Below, in pieces: positions 10,261 through 18,678 of a DNA stretch of 64,000 bases. This stretch comes from Labilibacter marinus. GTDB taxonomy: Bacteria > Bacteroidota > Bacteroidia > Bacteroidales > Marinilabiliaceae. Position numbers and translations under genes: made by a program. Positions within the stretch are counted from its first letter, which is position 1. Each line of letters opens with the position of its first letter. The notes below the pieces were generated by a model. That model was not told where the DNA came from. It worked only from the letters and a program-made list of their open reading frames with translations, and did not search any database. The stretch covers positions 1 through 64,000 of the forward strand of contig NZ_LXYE02000033.1 in assembly GCF_001659685.2 (NCBI RefSeq). Direction: 5' to 3'.

Positions 10261-11751
10261 ATGAAAAAATATATATTTATAGTTATAGCACTTTTCGGAA
10301 TTATTTTAACCTATTCTTGTTCCGAAGACGATTTGGAGTTGTCAAACCCAAATCAATTATCACCAGATACTTTTTTCTCTACTGAGTCTCAAGTAGAATC
10401 AGCAGTAAATGCAGCTTATGCAAATTTACAACCATTCGGCTTGTATGGTAGGTTGATGTTTTATATGTTAGACAATATGTCTCATGAACAATCTGGTAAC
10501 GGACAGCAAGAAGGTGACAAAGTAACCTTTGCCGATTTTTCATTCGATTCAAGTTTAAATTCTATCAAAGATTATTGGGATGGATGTTATAGAGGTATTA
10601 ATAAAGCAAACTTCGTAATTGCCAATGCCGATAAAATTAATGCATTGCCAGAAGGTACATTAAGCGCTGCTAAAAAAGCCAAATTTATAGGTGAAGCACG
10701 TTTTTTAAGAGCACATTATTACTGGCTTTTAGTAACTCGTTATGGAGGAGTTCCTATTTATTTAGGTGATGGAACAGATAATCCATTAGGTCAAGCAAGA
10801 AGTTCAAAAGCAGATGTTATTAATTTAATTATATCCGATTTAGCATATGCTTCTACTCATTTATTAGATAAAAGTATAGAAACTCCAGGTAGAGCAACAG
10901 TGGGCGCTGCACATGCCTTTTTAGGAAAAGTATACTTATATGAAAAGTCTTATGATTTAGCTTTAGCTGAGTTTAAGAAACTATCGGGTTACGCGCTTGA
11001 AACAAATTACTACGATAATTTTATGGAGGAAACGGAGCATGGTATCGAATCAATTTTTGAAGTTGAGTACGATATCGCTTTAGGAACCGAGCAATTTTGG
11101 TGGTCTCCAGTTAATGGAACAGGTCCAAACCACTGTACAATGAGAGGTCAAGATTATGGCGTGTTAAATTGGTTTAACGTATATCCATCAGATGATTTAG
11201 TGGCTGAATTTGAGTCAGGAGATAATAGGTTTGCCGGTTGTTTTTATGTAGTAGGAGACACATATAACAATGGAGAAAATACTTTTGTAGAATCAGATTT
11301 TGCTGAAAATGGAGGTAATATTAGACCTGTAGCTTGGAAAAAATATCAAAATTATTACAAGCAACCTTCTGAGAATAACGAATCAGGAATTAATGTGAAA
11401 ATCATCCGTTATTCTGATGTTTTGCTAATGATGGCAGAGTGTGAAAATGAAGTTGGTACTCAAGCTACAGCGGTTGGATATATTAATGATGTTCGAGAAA
11501 GAGCTGGCTTAGCTGATTTAGCAACAAGCCTGTCTAAACAGCAAGTGTTTGAAGCCATTGTTCATGAGCGTAAAGTTGAGCTTTGTGGTGAGCAGGTACG
11601 TTTTGATGATATGATTAGATGGGGAATTGTGGCAACAGAGTTGGCAGGTACCAATTTCCAAGAAGGAAAACATGAATTATACCCAATACCAGATGCTGAG
11701 ATTAGCTCTAATGCCAATATCTCTTCTAAGGATCAAAATCCTGGGTACTAG
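10261..11751 (+). CDS. SusD/RagB-like glycan-binding lipoprotein
   Basis: Surface lipoprotein that captures glycan and closes over the SusC barrel. The lipobox is TYSCSEDD (Cys20). The N-terminal SusD-like region contains the typical SNPNQLSPDTFF-like segment, FIGEARFLRAHYYWLLVTRYGGVPI (split here as FIGEARFLRA and YYWLLVTRYGGVP) and the C-terminal RagB region VIHERKVELCGEQVRFDDMIRW and LYPIPDAEI. The length of 496 aa is normal. It is immediately downstream of SusC. A strong hairpin with a T-run follows the gene, so transcription may be partly stopped here, favouring SusC/SusD over the downstream enzymes. Confidence 0.96.
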   Translation: MKKYIFIVIALFGIILTYSCSEDDLELSNPNQLSPDTFFSTESQVESAVNAAYANLQPFGLYGRLMFYMLDNMSHEQSGNGQQEGDKVTFADFSFDSSLNSIKDYWDGCYRGINKANFVIANADKINALPEGTLSAAKKAKFIGEARFLRAHYYWLLVTRYGGVPIYLGDGTDNPLGQARSSKADVINLIISDLAYASTHLLDKSIETPGRATVGAAHAFLGKVYLYEKSYDLALAEFKKLSGYALETNYYDNFMEETEHGIESIFEVEYDIALGTEQFWWSPVNGTGPNHCTMRGQDYGVLNWFNVYPSDDLVAEFESGDNRFAGCFYVVGDTYNNGENTFVESDFAENGGNIRPVAWKKYQNYYKQPSENNESGINVKIIRYSDVLLMMAECENEVGTQATAVGYINDVRERAGLADLATSLSKQQVFEAIVHERKVELCGEQVRFDDMIRWGIVATELAGTNFQEGKHELYPIPDAEISSNANISSKDQNPGY

Positions 11752-11783
11752 CATTTGAGTCTTAATTTAAATGGTTAATAGTT

Positions 11784-11828
11784 TTTAGTAATGGTGAATA
11801 GTAACCATCACCATTACTAAAGCTTTTT
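11784..11828 (+). terminator. Hairpin plus T-run after susD
   Basis: A perfect 14-bp stem, TTTAGTAATGGTGA (11784-11797) with TCACCATTACTAAA (11808-11821), encloses a 10-nt loop and is followed by TTTTT at 11824-11828. The stem is AT-rich, so it may be leaky. A second stem, ATTGAATAA (11850-11858) with TTATTCAAT (11875-11883), lies before the next start. Confidence 0.6.
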
Positions 11829-11927
11829 AAAATAGAGGATAGCCTTTTAATTGAATAAACTTCCGAAAAATTGCTTATTCAATGATGTGCTATTCTTATT
11901 AAAAAATAATTATTAATAAAATACATT

Positions 11928-13160
11928 ATGAAAATATATAACATTGTAGGCTTATTATGTGTGATTATATCTTTTTGGTCTTGCTCAGACGATGATGAGG
12001 TAGAAGCAAAGCTACAGCAACCCACATTTACAATTACACAATCAGAGGATAATTCAGCACTTTATTATTTCGAGAACACGACTCCAAATAAAGATCAATT
12101 TTATAGTTATTGGGAATTTGAAGTTGCAGGTGAAAAAGCGGCAGATTTAGCAGGACCGGTAGAGCATACGTATAAAGTTGATGGAGATAAATTGGTTACT
12201 TTAACTATGGTTAGTAGTGTTGATGCATTACAAGCTTCAGAAACTATTTCTGTAACAGTACCAGTGGATGAAGGATATCCTGAAAATGCTGAAAACTTAT
12301 TGGTTAATGCTTACTTGGTTGAAGGTAGCGGCGATGATTTTGATAATTGGGCTAAGCAGAATGGAGGAGATAGAATGTCTGCAACAACTGATGCACTTAT
12401 TGGTGGAAGAGCAATTTACGTTAATAACGCAGCAGCAGGAAATGCATGGGATGCACAATTGATAAGTGATGCTATTGAAACTGTTGTAGGTGACGAGTAT
12501 ACTTTTTCTTTCTGGGCTAAGGGTGAGGGTGTAATAAGATTTTCAACAACACCTAGTGCGCAATATGGACCAGATTATACATTAACTTCAGATTGGCAAC
12601 AATACTCTTGGACAATTACAGCTAACGAAGCTAATACTAGCATTGCGCTTGATATGGGAGCAGCAGCAGGTTCTTTTATTATTGATGTAATTGAAGCTGT
12701 AAAAGGAGCCGAAGCATTGCCATTACCGGGTGATAATGGTTTAATACTAAATGGTGGATTCGAAGAAGGAGAAGGTGATGAGTTTACAAATTGGGCGGTA
12801 TATAATGGAGCCGTTAGTGAAGAAACTGAAAATGTTAAATCAGGCTCAAGAGCAGTTTATGTGAACAATGCAGCTGATGGAAATGCATGGGATACCCAAT
12901 TTGTAAGTGATGCTGTTGAAACAGAAGTTGGTGCAGATTATACTGTTTCATTTTGGGCAAAAGGAGATCCTTGTGCTGTTCGTTTCTCTACAAAACCTGA
13001 TGCAACTGCATTATATGGGCCTGACTATACCGTTACAGAAGATTGGACACAATTTTCGTGGACATTTACCGCAGTTGAAGCTATGACAAACATTTCACTT
13101 GACATGGGTGCAACAGCAGGTTCTTTTGTATTAGACGATGTTAAAATGTCAAAGGACTAA
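11928..13160 (+). CDS. Surface lipoprotein with PKD-like domain and two tandem CBM4/9-like modules
   Basis: A probable glycan-binding surface lipoprotein in the position where SusE/F-type proteins sit. The lipobox is FWSCSDDD (Cys19). A PKD-like beta domain (about 30-110) is followed by two similar jelly-roll modules (about 124-258 and 267-410). Each has the order LxNxxxxEGxGDxFxNWA, GxRAIYVNNAA, GNAWDxQ, YTxSFWAKG, YGPDYT, WxQxSWTxTA and ALDMGAxAGSF. The two modules can be aligned along their whole length, which points to an internal duplication. The fold resembles the CBM4/CBM9/CBM22 group, which often binds xylan, but the exact family is not certain. No catalytic motif is visible. It precedes a GH10 by 26 bp. 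Confidence 0.75.
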   Translation: MKIYNIVGLLCVIISFWSCSDDDEVEAKLQQPTFTITQSEDNSALYYFENTTPNKDQFYSYWEFEVAGEKAADLAGPVEHTYKVDGDKLVTLTMVSSVDALQASETISVTVPVDEGYPENAENLLVNAYLVEGSGDDFDNWAKQNGGDRMSATTDALIGGRAIYVNNAAAGNAWDAQLISDAIETVVGDEYTFSFWAKGEGVIRFSTTPSAQYGPDYTLTSDWQQYSWTITANEANTSIALDMGAAAGSFIIDVIEAVKGAEALPLPGDNGLILNGGFEEGEGDEFTNWAVYNGAVSEETENVKSGSRAVYVNNAADGNAWDTQFVSDAVETEVGADYTVSFWAKGDPCAVRFSTKPDATALYGPDYTVTEDWTQFSWTFTAVEAMTNISLDMGATAGSFVLDDVKMSKD

Positions 13161-13186
13161 TTAATTAATAACGAAAAGAATAAATT

Positions 13187-14530
13187 ATGAAAATAAGTAA
13201 GCTGATACTTTTATTATTTACAGCACTTTTAGCTTTTTCTTGTTCAGAAGATAAGGAAGAAGAGTTTGTACCTCCTGTAAATATTCAGGCATCATTTGAG
13301 TATACTATTTCTGAAGCAGATCCATTTGTAATACAGTTAAATAATACAACGGAAGGAACAGTTTCTTTTACCAGTGTATGGGATTTTGGATTGGGAAATG
13401 GTTTAGAAGATGATATGCCAGGAATCGAGGAAGTTCGATACAATGAAACAGGAGAGTATGTTGTTAAATTGTATGTGATCTATGATGGATTAACAACTAT
13501 AGATAGTAAGATGGTTAAAGTGGATGAAAATGGAATTTGTCCAGATGGATTTTGTGGAAATGCTGATGATTCAAGTTTAAAAGCAGCAGCAACTACTTTT
13601 TCAGTTGGAACAATTACACGATCAGGATGGGTAACTGCCGGAGGAAAGCACACTGATATTTTAAAGAAGGAGTTTAACAATTTAACTTCGGAATATGAAA
13701 TGAAAATGAATGTGATGTATCCTTCAGAAGGAAGTTACAATTTTAGTGCTGGAGATGCCATTGTTGATTTTGCAATGGCAAATGATATGAATGTTCATGG
13801 TCACGCTTTAATATGGCACAATGCAACGCCTTCTTGGGTTCAAAATTTTTCAGGTACCAATGCTGAATTTGAAACCATGGTGGAAGATTATATTACTACC
13901 ACTGTTACTAGATATAAAGGAAAGGTACGCTCTTGGGATGTTGTAAATGAAGCATTGGAAGATGGAAGTGGAAACCCTTTAAGAAACTCTGTATTTAGAC
14001 AAAAAATGGGAGACGACTACATTAGAAAATGTTTCCAATTTGCTCGAAATGCCGATCCTGATGTATTGCTTTTTTACAACGATTATAATATGGCATCTAG
14101 TTCTGGAAAAAGAGCAGCTATGTTTGATTTGGTGGATGATCTTGGAGATTTGATTGATGGAGTAGGCGGTCAAATGCATATTTCATATGATGGACCTTCA
14201 GCTTCTCAAATTCAAAGTTTAGCAGATGGTGTTGTTTCAAGAGGTTTAAAACTTCATTTTGCTGAATTAGATATTAGAGCAAATCCTAATAAAGATCAAA
14301 CATCATTAACTTCTCAGAGAGCTGAAGAACAAAGAGCAAAATACAAAGAGGTGGTGAAAATCTACAACTCAATTCCTTTGGATAATAAATTTGCTTTAAC
14401 TGTTTGGGGAGTAAGAGATAATGAATCGTGGTTGATAGATTTTTGGGGAGCTCAAGACTGGCCTTTATTGTTCGATAAAAACTACAATAAAAAATCAGCT
14501 TATTTCGGATTCTTAGAAGGTTTACAATAA
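13187..14530 (+). CDS. GH10 endo-beta-1,4-xylanase with N-terminal PKD domain, lipoprotein
   Basis: Cuts the xylan backbone, probably at the cell surface. The lipobox is AFSCSEDK (Cys19). A PKD-like domain (about 35-112; TSVWDFGLGNG, YNETGEYVVKLYV) is joined by an acidic linker to a GH10 barrel (about 130-447). Family motifs are visible: HGHALIWHNATPSWV, WDVVNEAL with acid/base Glu255, LFYNDYN, QMHIS and HFAELDIR with nucleophile Glu360, then LTVWGVRD. The PKD domain is of the same kind as that in the upstream CBM protein, which suggests that both present themselves on a common surface. It is the first of three GH10 genes in this locus. Confidence 0.94.
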   Translation: MKISKLILLLFTALLAFSCSEDKEEEFVPPVNIQASFEYTISEADPFVIQLNNTTEGTVSFTSVWDFGLGNGLEDDMPGIEEVRYNETGEYVVKLYVIYDGLTTIDSKMVKVDENGICPDGFCGNADDSSLKAAATTFSVGTITRSGWVTAGGKHTDILKKEFNNLTSEYEMKMNVMYPSEGSYNFSAGDAIVDFAMANDMNVHGHALIWHNATPSWVQNFSGTNAEFETMVEDYITTTVTRYKGKVRSWDVVNEALEDGSGNPLRNSVFRQKMGDDYIRKCFQFARNADPDVLLFYNDYNMASSSGKRAAMFDLVDDLGDLIDGVGGQMHISYDGPSASQIQSLADGVVSRGLKLHFAELDIRANPNKDQTSLTSQRAEEQRAKYKEVVKIYNSIPLDNKFALTVWGVRDNESWLIDFWGAQDWPLLFDKNYNKKSAYFGFLEGLQ

Positions 14531-14658
14531 TTAAGATTAAAGAGTCAATTAGCTGTTGACCAGCGATTGTTAGAGTTATAAATTAATATTCCACGGTATT
14601 AATAAAATGGTTTAAGCATGTCAACGGGAACATGTTTATATTTCGATCCATGAAAATC

Positions 14659-14690
14659 AAGAGGGTGTTCATTAAATTGAACATCCTCTT
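14659..14690 (+). terminator. Hairpin between the first two GH10 genes
   Basis: AAGAGGGTGTTCA (14659-14671) pairs with TGAACATCCTCTT (14678-14690) over 13 positions with one G-U pair and a 6-nt loop. The T-run that follows on the + strand is very short (TTTAAAT), so this may be a weak terminator or a processing hairpin rather than a full stop. Confidence 0.4.
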
Positions 14691-14702
14691 TAAATAAAAA
14701 AA

Positions 14703-15788
14703 ATGAAAGCAAAATATCTTATAAAACAAGCTTGCATAATGCTGATTTTTATGTGTTTTATAGCGTGTAATAATTCTAAAATAAAAAAAGAGAATATTGG
14801 GTTAAAGAATGCAGCAACTTTTCCAATAGGTACAGCAATAAATATTAGTACCTTACTTAATGATGCTAAACTTCAAAAATTACAAATTGAAAATTTTAAT
14901 AGCATTACAGCAACAAGTGATATGAAAATGCATGCCATTTTACCTGCTGAAAATAAGTACAATTGGAAAACAGCTGATACTATACTGTCTTACGCAAAAA
15001 AACATAAGCAAAGATTATTTGGTCATAATTTAATTTGGCATAGTTCTACCCCAAAATGGGTGAGCGAAAAGGGTGAAAAAGATAGTGTTTGGCTGGATGA
15101 TTTTATGCAACAGTATATCAAAACGTATGTAAACCGCTACAAAGGTAAAGTAGCTGCTTGGGATGTAGTTAATGAAGCTTTTGAATCTAGTGGAGGAAAT
15201 TACAGAGAATCGTTTTGGTATAAAAATCTAGGTAAGAGTTATATAGAGAAAGCTTTTAGGTATGCACACGAAGCAGACCCCAATGCAGTATTGTTTTATA
15301 ACGACTTTAATATTGAAAGAGATACAGTTAAGTTAAATGCTGTGTTGGATATGGTAAACGAATTTAAGGCCAAAGAAGTCCCAATTTCCGGAATAGGTTT
15401 TCAAATGCATATTAGAATGGATATTCCTGACGAAATAATCGCCTATTCGCTTAAAAAAGCTGCGGCAACAGGTTTACAAATACATTTATCTGAAGTTGAT
15501 ATTATTTTTAATACACATAATGATGAACGATTAGGCGGTATTCAAAACTATAGTGTTTTAAGAGATGAAATGAAACAAGCACAAGCCGAGAAGTATAAAA
15601 ATCTGATTAGAATGTATAAAGAAATTGTGCCGAAAGAACAACAATTTGGGGTTACTTTTTGGGATTTTACAGATAGAGACTCTTGGATAAAGGGCTTTTT
15701 TAATATGAAAGATTGGCCTTGTATTTATAACGATAGCTTACAGCCTAAACCAGCCTATTATGGTGTGCTAGATGGATTATTACAATAA
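14703..15788 (+). CDS. GH10 endo-xylanase / xylo-oligosaccharidase, lipoprotein
   Basis: A GH10 enzyme without added modules. The lipobox is CFIACNNS (Cys22). The catalytic domain fills about residues 38-361: MKMHAILPAENKYNW, GHNLIWHSSTPKWV, WDVVNEAF with acid/base Glu158, LFYNDFN, GFQMHIR, HLSEVDI with nucleophile Glu264 and VTFWDFTDRDSW. With no binding module and a short lipoprotein tether, it may face the periplasm and cut imported oligosaccharides, while the PKD-GH10 acts outside. That division of labour is inference. It lies 9 bp ahead of the symporter gene and is probably cotranscribed with it. Confidence 0.93.
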   Translation: MKAKYLIKQACIMLIFMCFIACNNSKIKKENIGLKNAATFPIGTAINISTLLNDAKLQKLQIENFNSITATSDMKMHAILPAENKYNWKTADTILSYAKKHKQRLFGHNLIWHSSTPKWVSEKGEKDSVWLDDFMQQYIKTYVNRYKGKVAAWDVVNEAFESSGGNYRESFWYKNLGKSYIEKAFRYAHEADPNAVLFYNDFNIERDTVKLNAVLDMVNEFKAKEVPISGIGFQMHIRMDIPDEIIAYSLKKAAATGLQIHLSEVDIIFNTHNDERLGGIQNYSVLRDEMKQAQAEKYKNLIRMYKEIVPKEQQFGVTFWDFTDRDSWIKGFFNMKDWPCIYNDSLQPKPAYYGVLDGLLQ

Positions 15789-15797
15789 AAAAACAAC

Positions 15798-17246
15798 ATG
15801 GATAATAACACAAATAAAATATCGGTAATCGAAAAAATAGGGTATAGTCTAGGGGATTTGGCTGCTAACCTAATCTTTCAAACGCTAATGACCTTTTTAG
15901 CATTTTTCTACACGGATGTATACAAAATTCCACCAGCTAGCGCTTCTGCTATCATATTTTCAGGGGGTATGATTGGGGCTTTTTTTAATCCTATTATGGG
16001 AGCCATTGCAGATCGTACCAATACCCGTTGGGGGAAATTTAGACCATGGATTTTATGGACAGCCGTACCTTTTGGAGCAATGGCGATTTTTGCCTTTAGT
16101 ACACCTAATTTTGGTCCACAAGGTAAAATTGCTTATGCCATGATCACCTACGTTTTGTTGGTGTTAGTTTATTCGGCTAGTAACTTGCCATATTCTGCCT
16201 TGAGTGGAGTAATTACAGGTGATATGGCTGAGCGAAATAGTATTTCTTCCTATCGTTTTGTGGCGGTAATGGTTGCACAGTTTACCATTCAGGGACTACT
16301 GTTGCCGTTAGTGCTAATTTTTGGAGAAGGTGATAAAGCACTTGGCTTTGAAAAGGTAATGACAGTATTTGCTGTGGTAGGTGTTATTTTCTTACTGATT
16401 ACTTTTTTTACCACCAAAGAAAGAATTGTTCCTACGCAGGATCAAAAATCATCATTAAAGGAAGATTTAGGCGATTTATTTAAAAATAAACCCTGGATTG
16501 CTATGTTGGTGCTTACCATTTTAGTTTTTATAACGCTCGCACTTAAAGGGGGTATGTATATTTATTACTTCGATAATTATCTGGATGAAGCTGCATTAGC
16601 CTCTTTTTTAAATAAAGTGGGTTTTATCGATTTTATTGAATATCTAAAGGTGTCGTTTTCTGGTTTTGATTGGCCTAAAGATCCTGTAACATCTGCATTT
16701 AGTTTGTTTAACGCGGGCGGAATCATTTTTATGATTGTAGGTATTGGTTTTTCAAAACCATTGGCCGATAAATTTGGAAAGCGTGATGTATTTGTAGTTG
16801 CTTTAATCATCTCTACATTATGTGTTTTAGCATTTTGGTTCTTTCCTGCGGATAAAATCGGGGTTGTTTTTATATCTCAGATATTACATGGTTTTTTCTA
16901 TGGTATTACCATCCCATTACTATGGGCTATGATTGCCGATGTAGCTGATTATTCTGAGTGGAAGAATAACAGACGTGCTACAGCCATTATTTTCTCAGCT
17001 ATGATATTTGGATTAAAAGCAGGTTTAAGTATTGGAGGTTCTTTAGTTGCTGGCATATTAGCAGGATATGGTTACAATGAGCAATTAGTTACTCAAGCTC
17101 CTGAAACTGTAAATGGAATTAAACTATCGGTAAGTGTTTTTCCAACCATCACGTTTTTAGCCAGTGCTGCATGCCTTTTCTTTTATGAGATTAATAAAAA
17201 AATGGAAGTGCAAATAGAAGAGGATTTAAAATCTCGCAGAAATTAA
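15798..17246 (+). CDS. GPH-family sugar symporter (xyloside/xylo-oligosaccharide importer)
   Basis: Cation-coupled importer of the glycoside-pentoside-hexuronide branch of the MFS, acting in the inner membrane. The protein has about twelve hydrophobic segments and opens with the family hallmark IGYSLGDLAANLIFQTL, followed by FFNPIMGAIADRTNTRWGKFRPWILW (quoted in part: DRTNTRWGKFRPW), the loop-2 motif of GPH transporters, and SNLPYSALSGVITGD. A long central segment near 265-300 (AALASFLNKVGFIDFI) is a common insertion in this branch. Its place among GH10 genes and ahead of a cytosolic GH43 makes xylo-oligosaccharide or xyloside import the best guess. Confidence 0.9.
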   Translation: MDNNTNKISVIEKIGYSLGDLAANLIFQTLMTFLAFFYTDVYKIPPASASAIIFSGGMIGAFFNPIMGAIADRTNTRWGKFRPWILWTAVPFGAMAIFAFSTPNFGPQGKIAYAMITYVLLVLVYSASNLPYSALSGVITGDMAERNSISSYRFVAVMVAQFTIQGLLLPLVLIFGEGDKALGFEKVMTVFAVVGVIFLLITFFTTKERIVPTQDQKSSLKEDLGDLFKNKPWIAMLVLTILVFITLALKGGMYIYYFDNYLDEAALASFLNKVGFIDFIEYLKVSFSGFDWPKDPVTSAFSLFNAGGIIFMIVGIGFSKPLADKFGKRDVFVVALIISTLCVLAFWFFPADKIGVVFISQILHGFFYGITIPLLWAMIADVADYSEWKNNRRATAIIFSAMIFGLKAGLSIGGSLVAGILAGYGYNEQLVTQAPETVNGIKLSVSVFPTITFLASAACLFFYEINKKMEVQIEEDLKSRRN

Positions 17247-17265
17247 TTTTAAAAAAAAAAGACAC

Positions 17266-17367
17266 ATGAAACGACCAAACAAATTCAATTAATAGAGTTT
17301 CACAAAGGGCAATGATTGAATTTATTTGGGAGTTCCATCTGACAAATAAAATAAATTTAAACAGATG
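17266..17367 (+). promoter_or_regulatory. Structured leader, copy 1, before GH10 (17365)
   Basis: This leader resembles the one before the GH43 gene (18574-18678). Shared parts, in order, are ATGAAACGACCA, a stem, a 25-nt block (17319-17343, containing TTTGGGAGTTCCATCTGAC) and TTTAAACAGATGAA across the start codon. The stem here is AAATTCAAT (17281-17289) with ATTGAATTT (17315-17323). CATCTG (17336-17341) can pair with CAGATG (17362-17367), which contains the ATG at 17365. The first ATG opens an 8-codon reading frame (MKRPNKFN, 17266-17292). Confidence 0.6.
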
Positions 17368-18507
17368 AATTTAAAGACAACATTATCATATATACTAGTA
17401 GGAATAATAGCATTAGGTTCAATTTCTTGCCAAACTACTGCAAAAAAAACTGAAGTTAAATCGACCTCTCTTGCACAAACATTCGAAGGTAAGTTTTTAA
17501 TAGGAACAGCCTTAAATACAGCTCAAGTTTTAGGTGAAGATACATCATCCTTAAAAGTTGTTGGAACTCATTTTAATTCAATTGTGGCCGAAAACTGCAT
17601 GAAAAGCGAGGTGCTTCAACCACAACAGGGTTTATTTGACTTTAAACAAGCAGATGGTCTTATAAAGCAAGGAGAGCAAACGAACTCTTTTGTTGTGGGA
17701 CATACTTTGGTTTGGCATTCGCAAGCTCCTGCGTGGATTTTTGTGGATAAAGCAGGCAACGAGGTATCTAGAGATACATTAATTGAAAGAATGAGAACCC
17801 ATATCGCAACCGTTGTTGGACGCTACAAAGGTAAAGTTCATGGTTGGGATGTGGTTAATGAAGCTTTAAATGAAGATGGTACTTTACGTGAAAGTAAATG
17901 GTACAACATAATTGGACCTGACTTTATAGAGCTGGCTTTTAAATTTGCCCATGAAGCTGATCCAGAAGCTGAGTTATATTACAATGATTATAACATGTAT
18001 AAACCGGAAAAGCGTGAAGGGGCAATTAAGCTAGTTAAAAGTTTAAAAGAAAAGGGAATTAAAGTAGATGGCATTGGTATGCAAGCTCATTATGGTTTAG
18101 ATATGGAAGTAACTTCCGATATTGAAGCAAGTATTAAAGCTTTTGCTGCTGCAGGTGTGCATGTAATGATTACCGAATTAGATGTATCCGTTTTACCTTT
18201 CCCTGCAGAGGAACTAACTGCAGAGGTGAGTCAGTCTTACGAAAATAAGCCTGAGTTCAACCCATATGTTACTGCAGTACCTGACTCAATTCAACAGGCT
18301 TTAGCTAATCATTATGTAGACTTATTTAAAGTTTACTTGAGGAATCATGATAAAATTAGCAGAATTACTTTTTGGGGAGTTAATGATAGTCAGACTTGGC
18401 GTAATTACTGGCCTATATCTGGACGTACTGATTACCCTTTATTGTTTGATCGTAACAATCAAACCAAACCTGCTTATGATGCCCTTATTGAGTTAAGCAA
18501 AAATTAA
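17365..18507 (+). CDS. GH10 endo-xylanase, lipoprotein, with structured leader
   Basis: Third GH10 of the locus. The lipobox is GSISCQTT (Cys22). GH10 motifs are: FNSIVAENCMKSEVLQPQQGLF, here the classical xylanase form; GHTLVWHSQAPAW; WDVVNEAL with acid/base Glu166; LYYNDYNM; GIGMQAHYGL; ITELDVSVLPFP with nucleophile Glu271; and ITFWGVNDSQTW. It is closer to the standard bacterial xylanase pattern than the other two, which have TATSDMKMH- or TSEYMKMN-type N-termini. The leader can fold CATCTG onto the start codon, so translation may be controlled. It follows the symporter by 118 bp. Confidence 0.94.
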   Translation: MNLKTTLSYILVGIIALGSISCQTTAKKTEVKSTSLAQTFEGKFLIGTALNTAQVLGEDTSSLKVVGTHFNSIVAENCMKSEVLQPQQGLFDFKQADGLIKQGEQTNSFVVGHTLVWHSQAPAWIFVDKAGNEVSRDTLIERMRTHIATVVGRYKGKVHGWDVVNEALNEDGTLRESKWYNIIGPDFIELAFKFAHEADPEAELYYNDYNMYKPEKREGAIKLVKSLKEKGIKVDGIGMQAHYGLDMEVTSDIEASIKAFAAAGVHVMITELDVSVLPFPAEELTAEVSQSYENKPEFNPYVTAVPDSIQQALANHYVDLFKVYLRNHDKISRITFWGVNDSQTWRNYWPISGRTDYPLLFDRNNQTKPAYDALIELSKN

Positions 18508-18573
18508 GATACAACTATATTAAAGTGGTGATTATTGATAAGAAGATAGTCACTATGAGAAAAATATAACAAC

Positions 18574-18678
18574 ATGAAACGACCATGCAAATTTGATTAT
18601 CCAATTTACACACAGGAGGATGATTAAATTTATTTGGGAGTTCCATCTGACCATTGAAAAATAAAATTTAAACAGATG
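18574..18678 (+). promoter_or_regulatory. Structured leader, copy 2, before GH43 (18676)
   Basis: Second copy of the leader described at 17266. The stem is AAATTTGAT (18589-18597) with ATTAAATTT (18623-18631). Compared with copy 1, a C-G pair has become T-A and an A-T pair has become G-T, so pairing is kept while sequence changed. The 25-nt block is at 18627-18651. CATCTG (18644-18649) can pair with CAGATG (18673-18678), covering the ATG at 18676. A short frame starts in the same place (MKRPCKFDYPIYTQEDD, 18574-18627). Confidence 0.6.
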
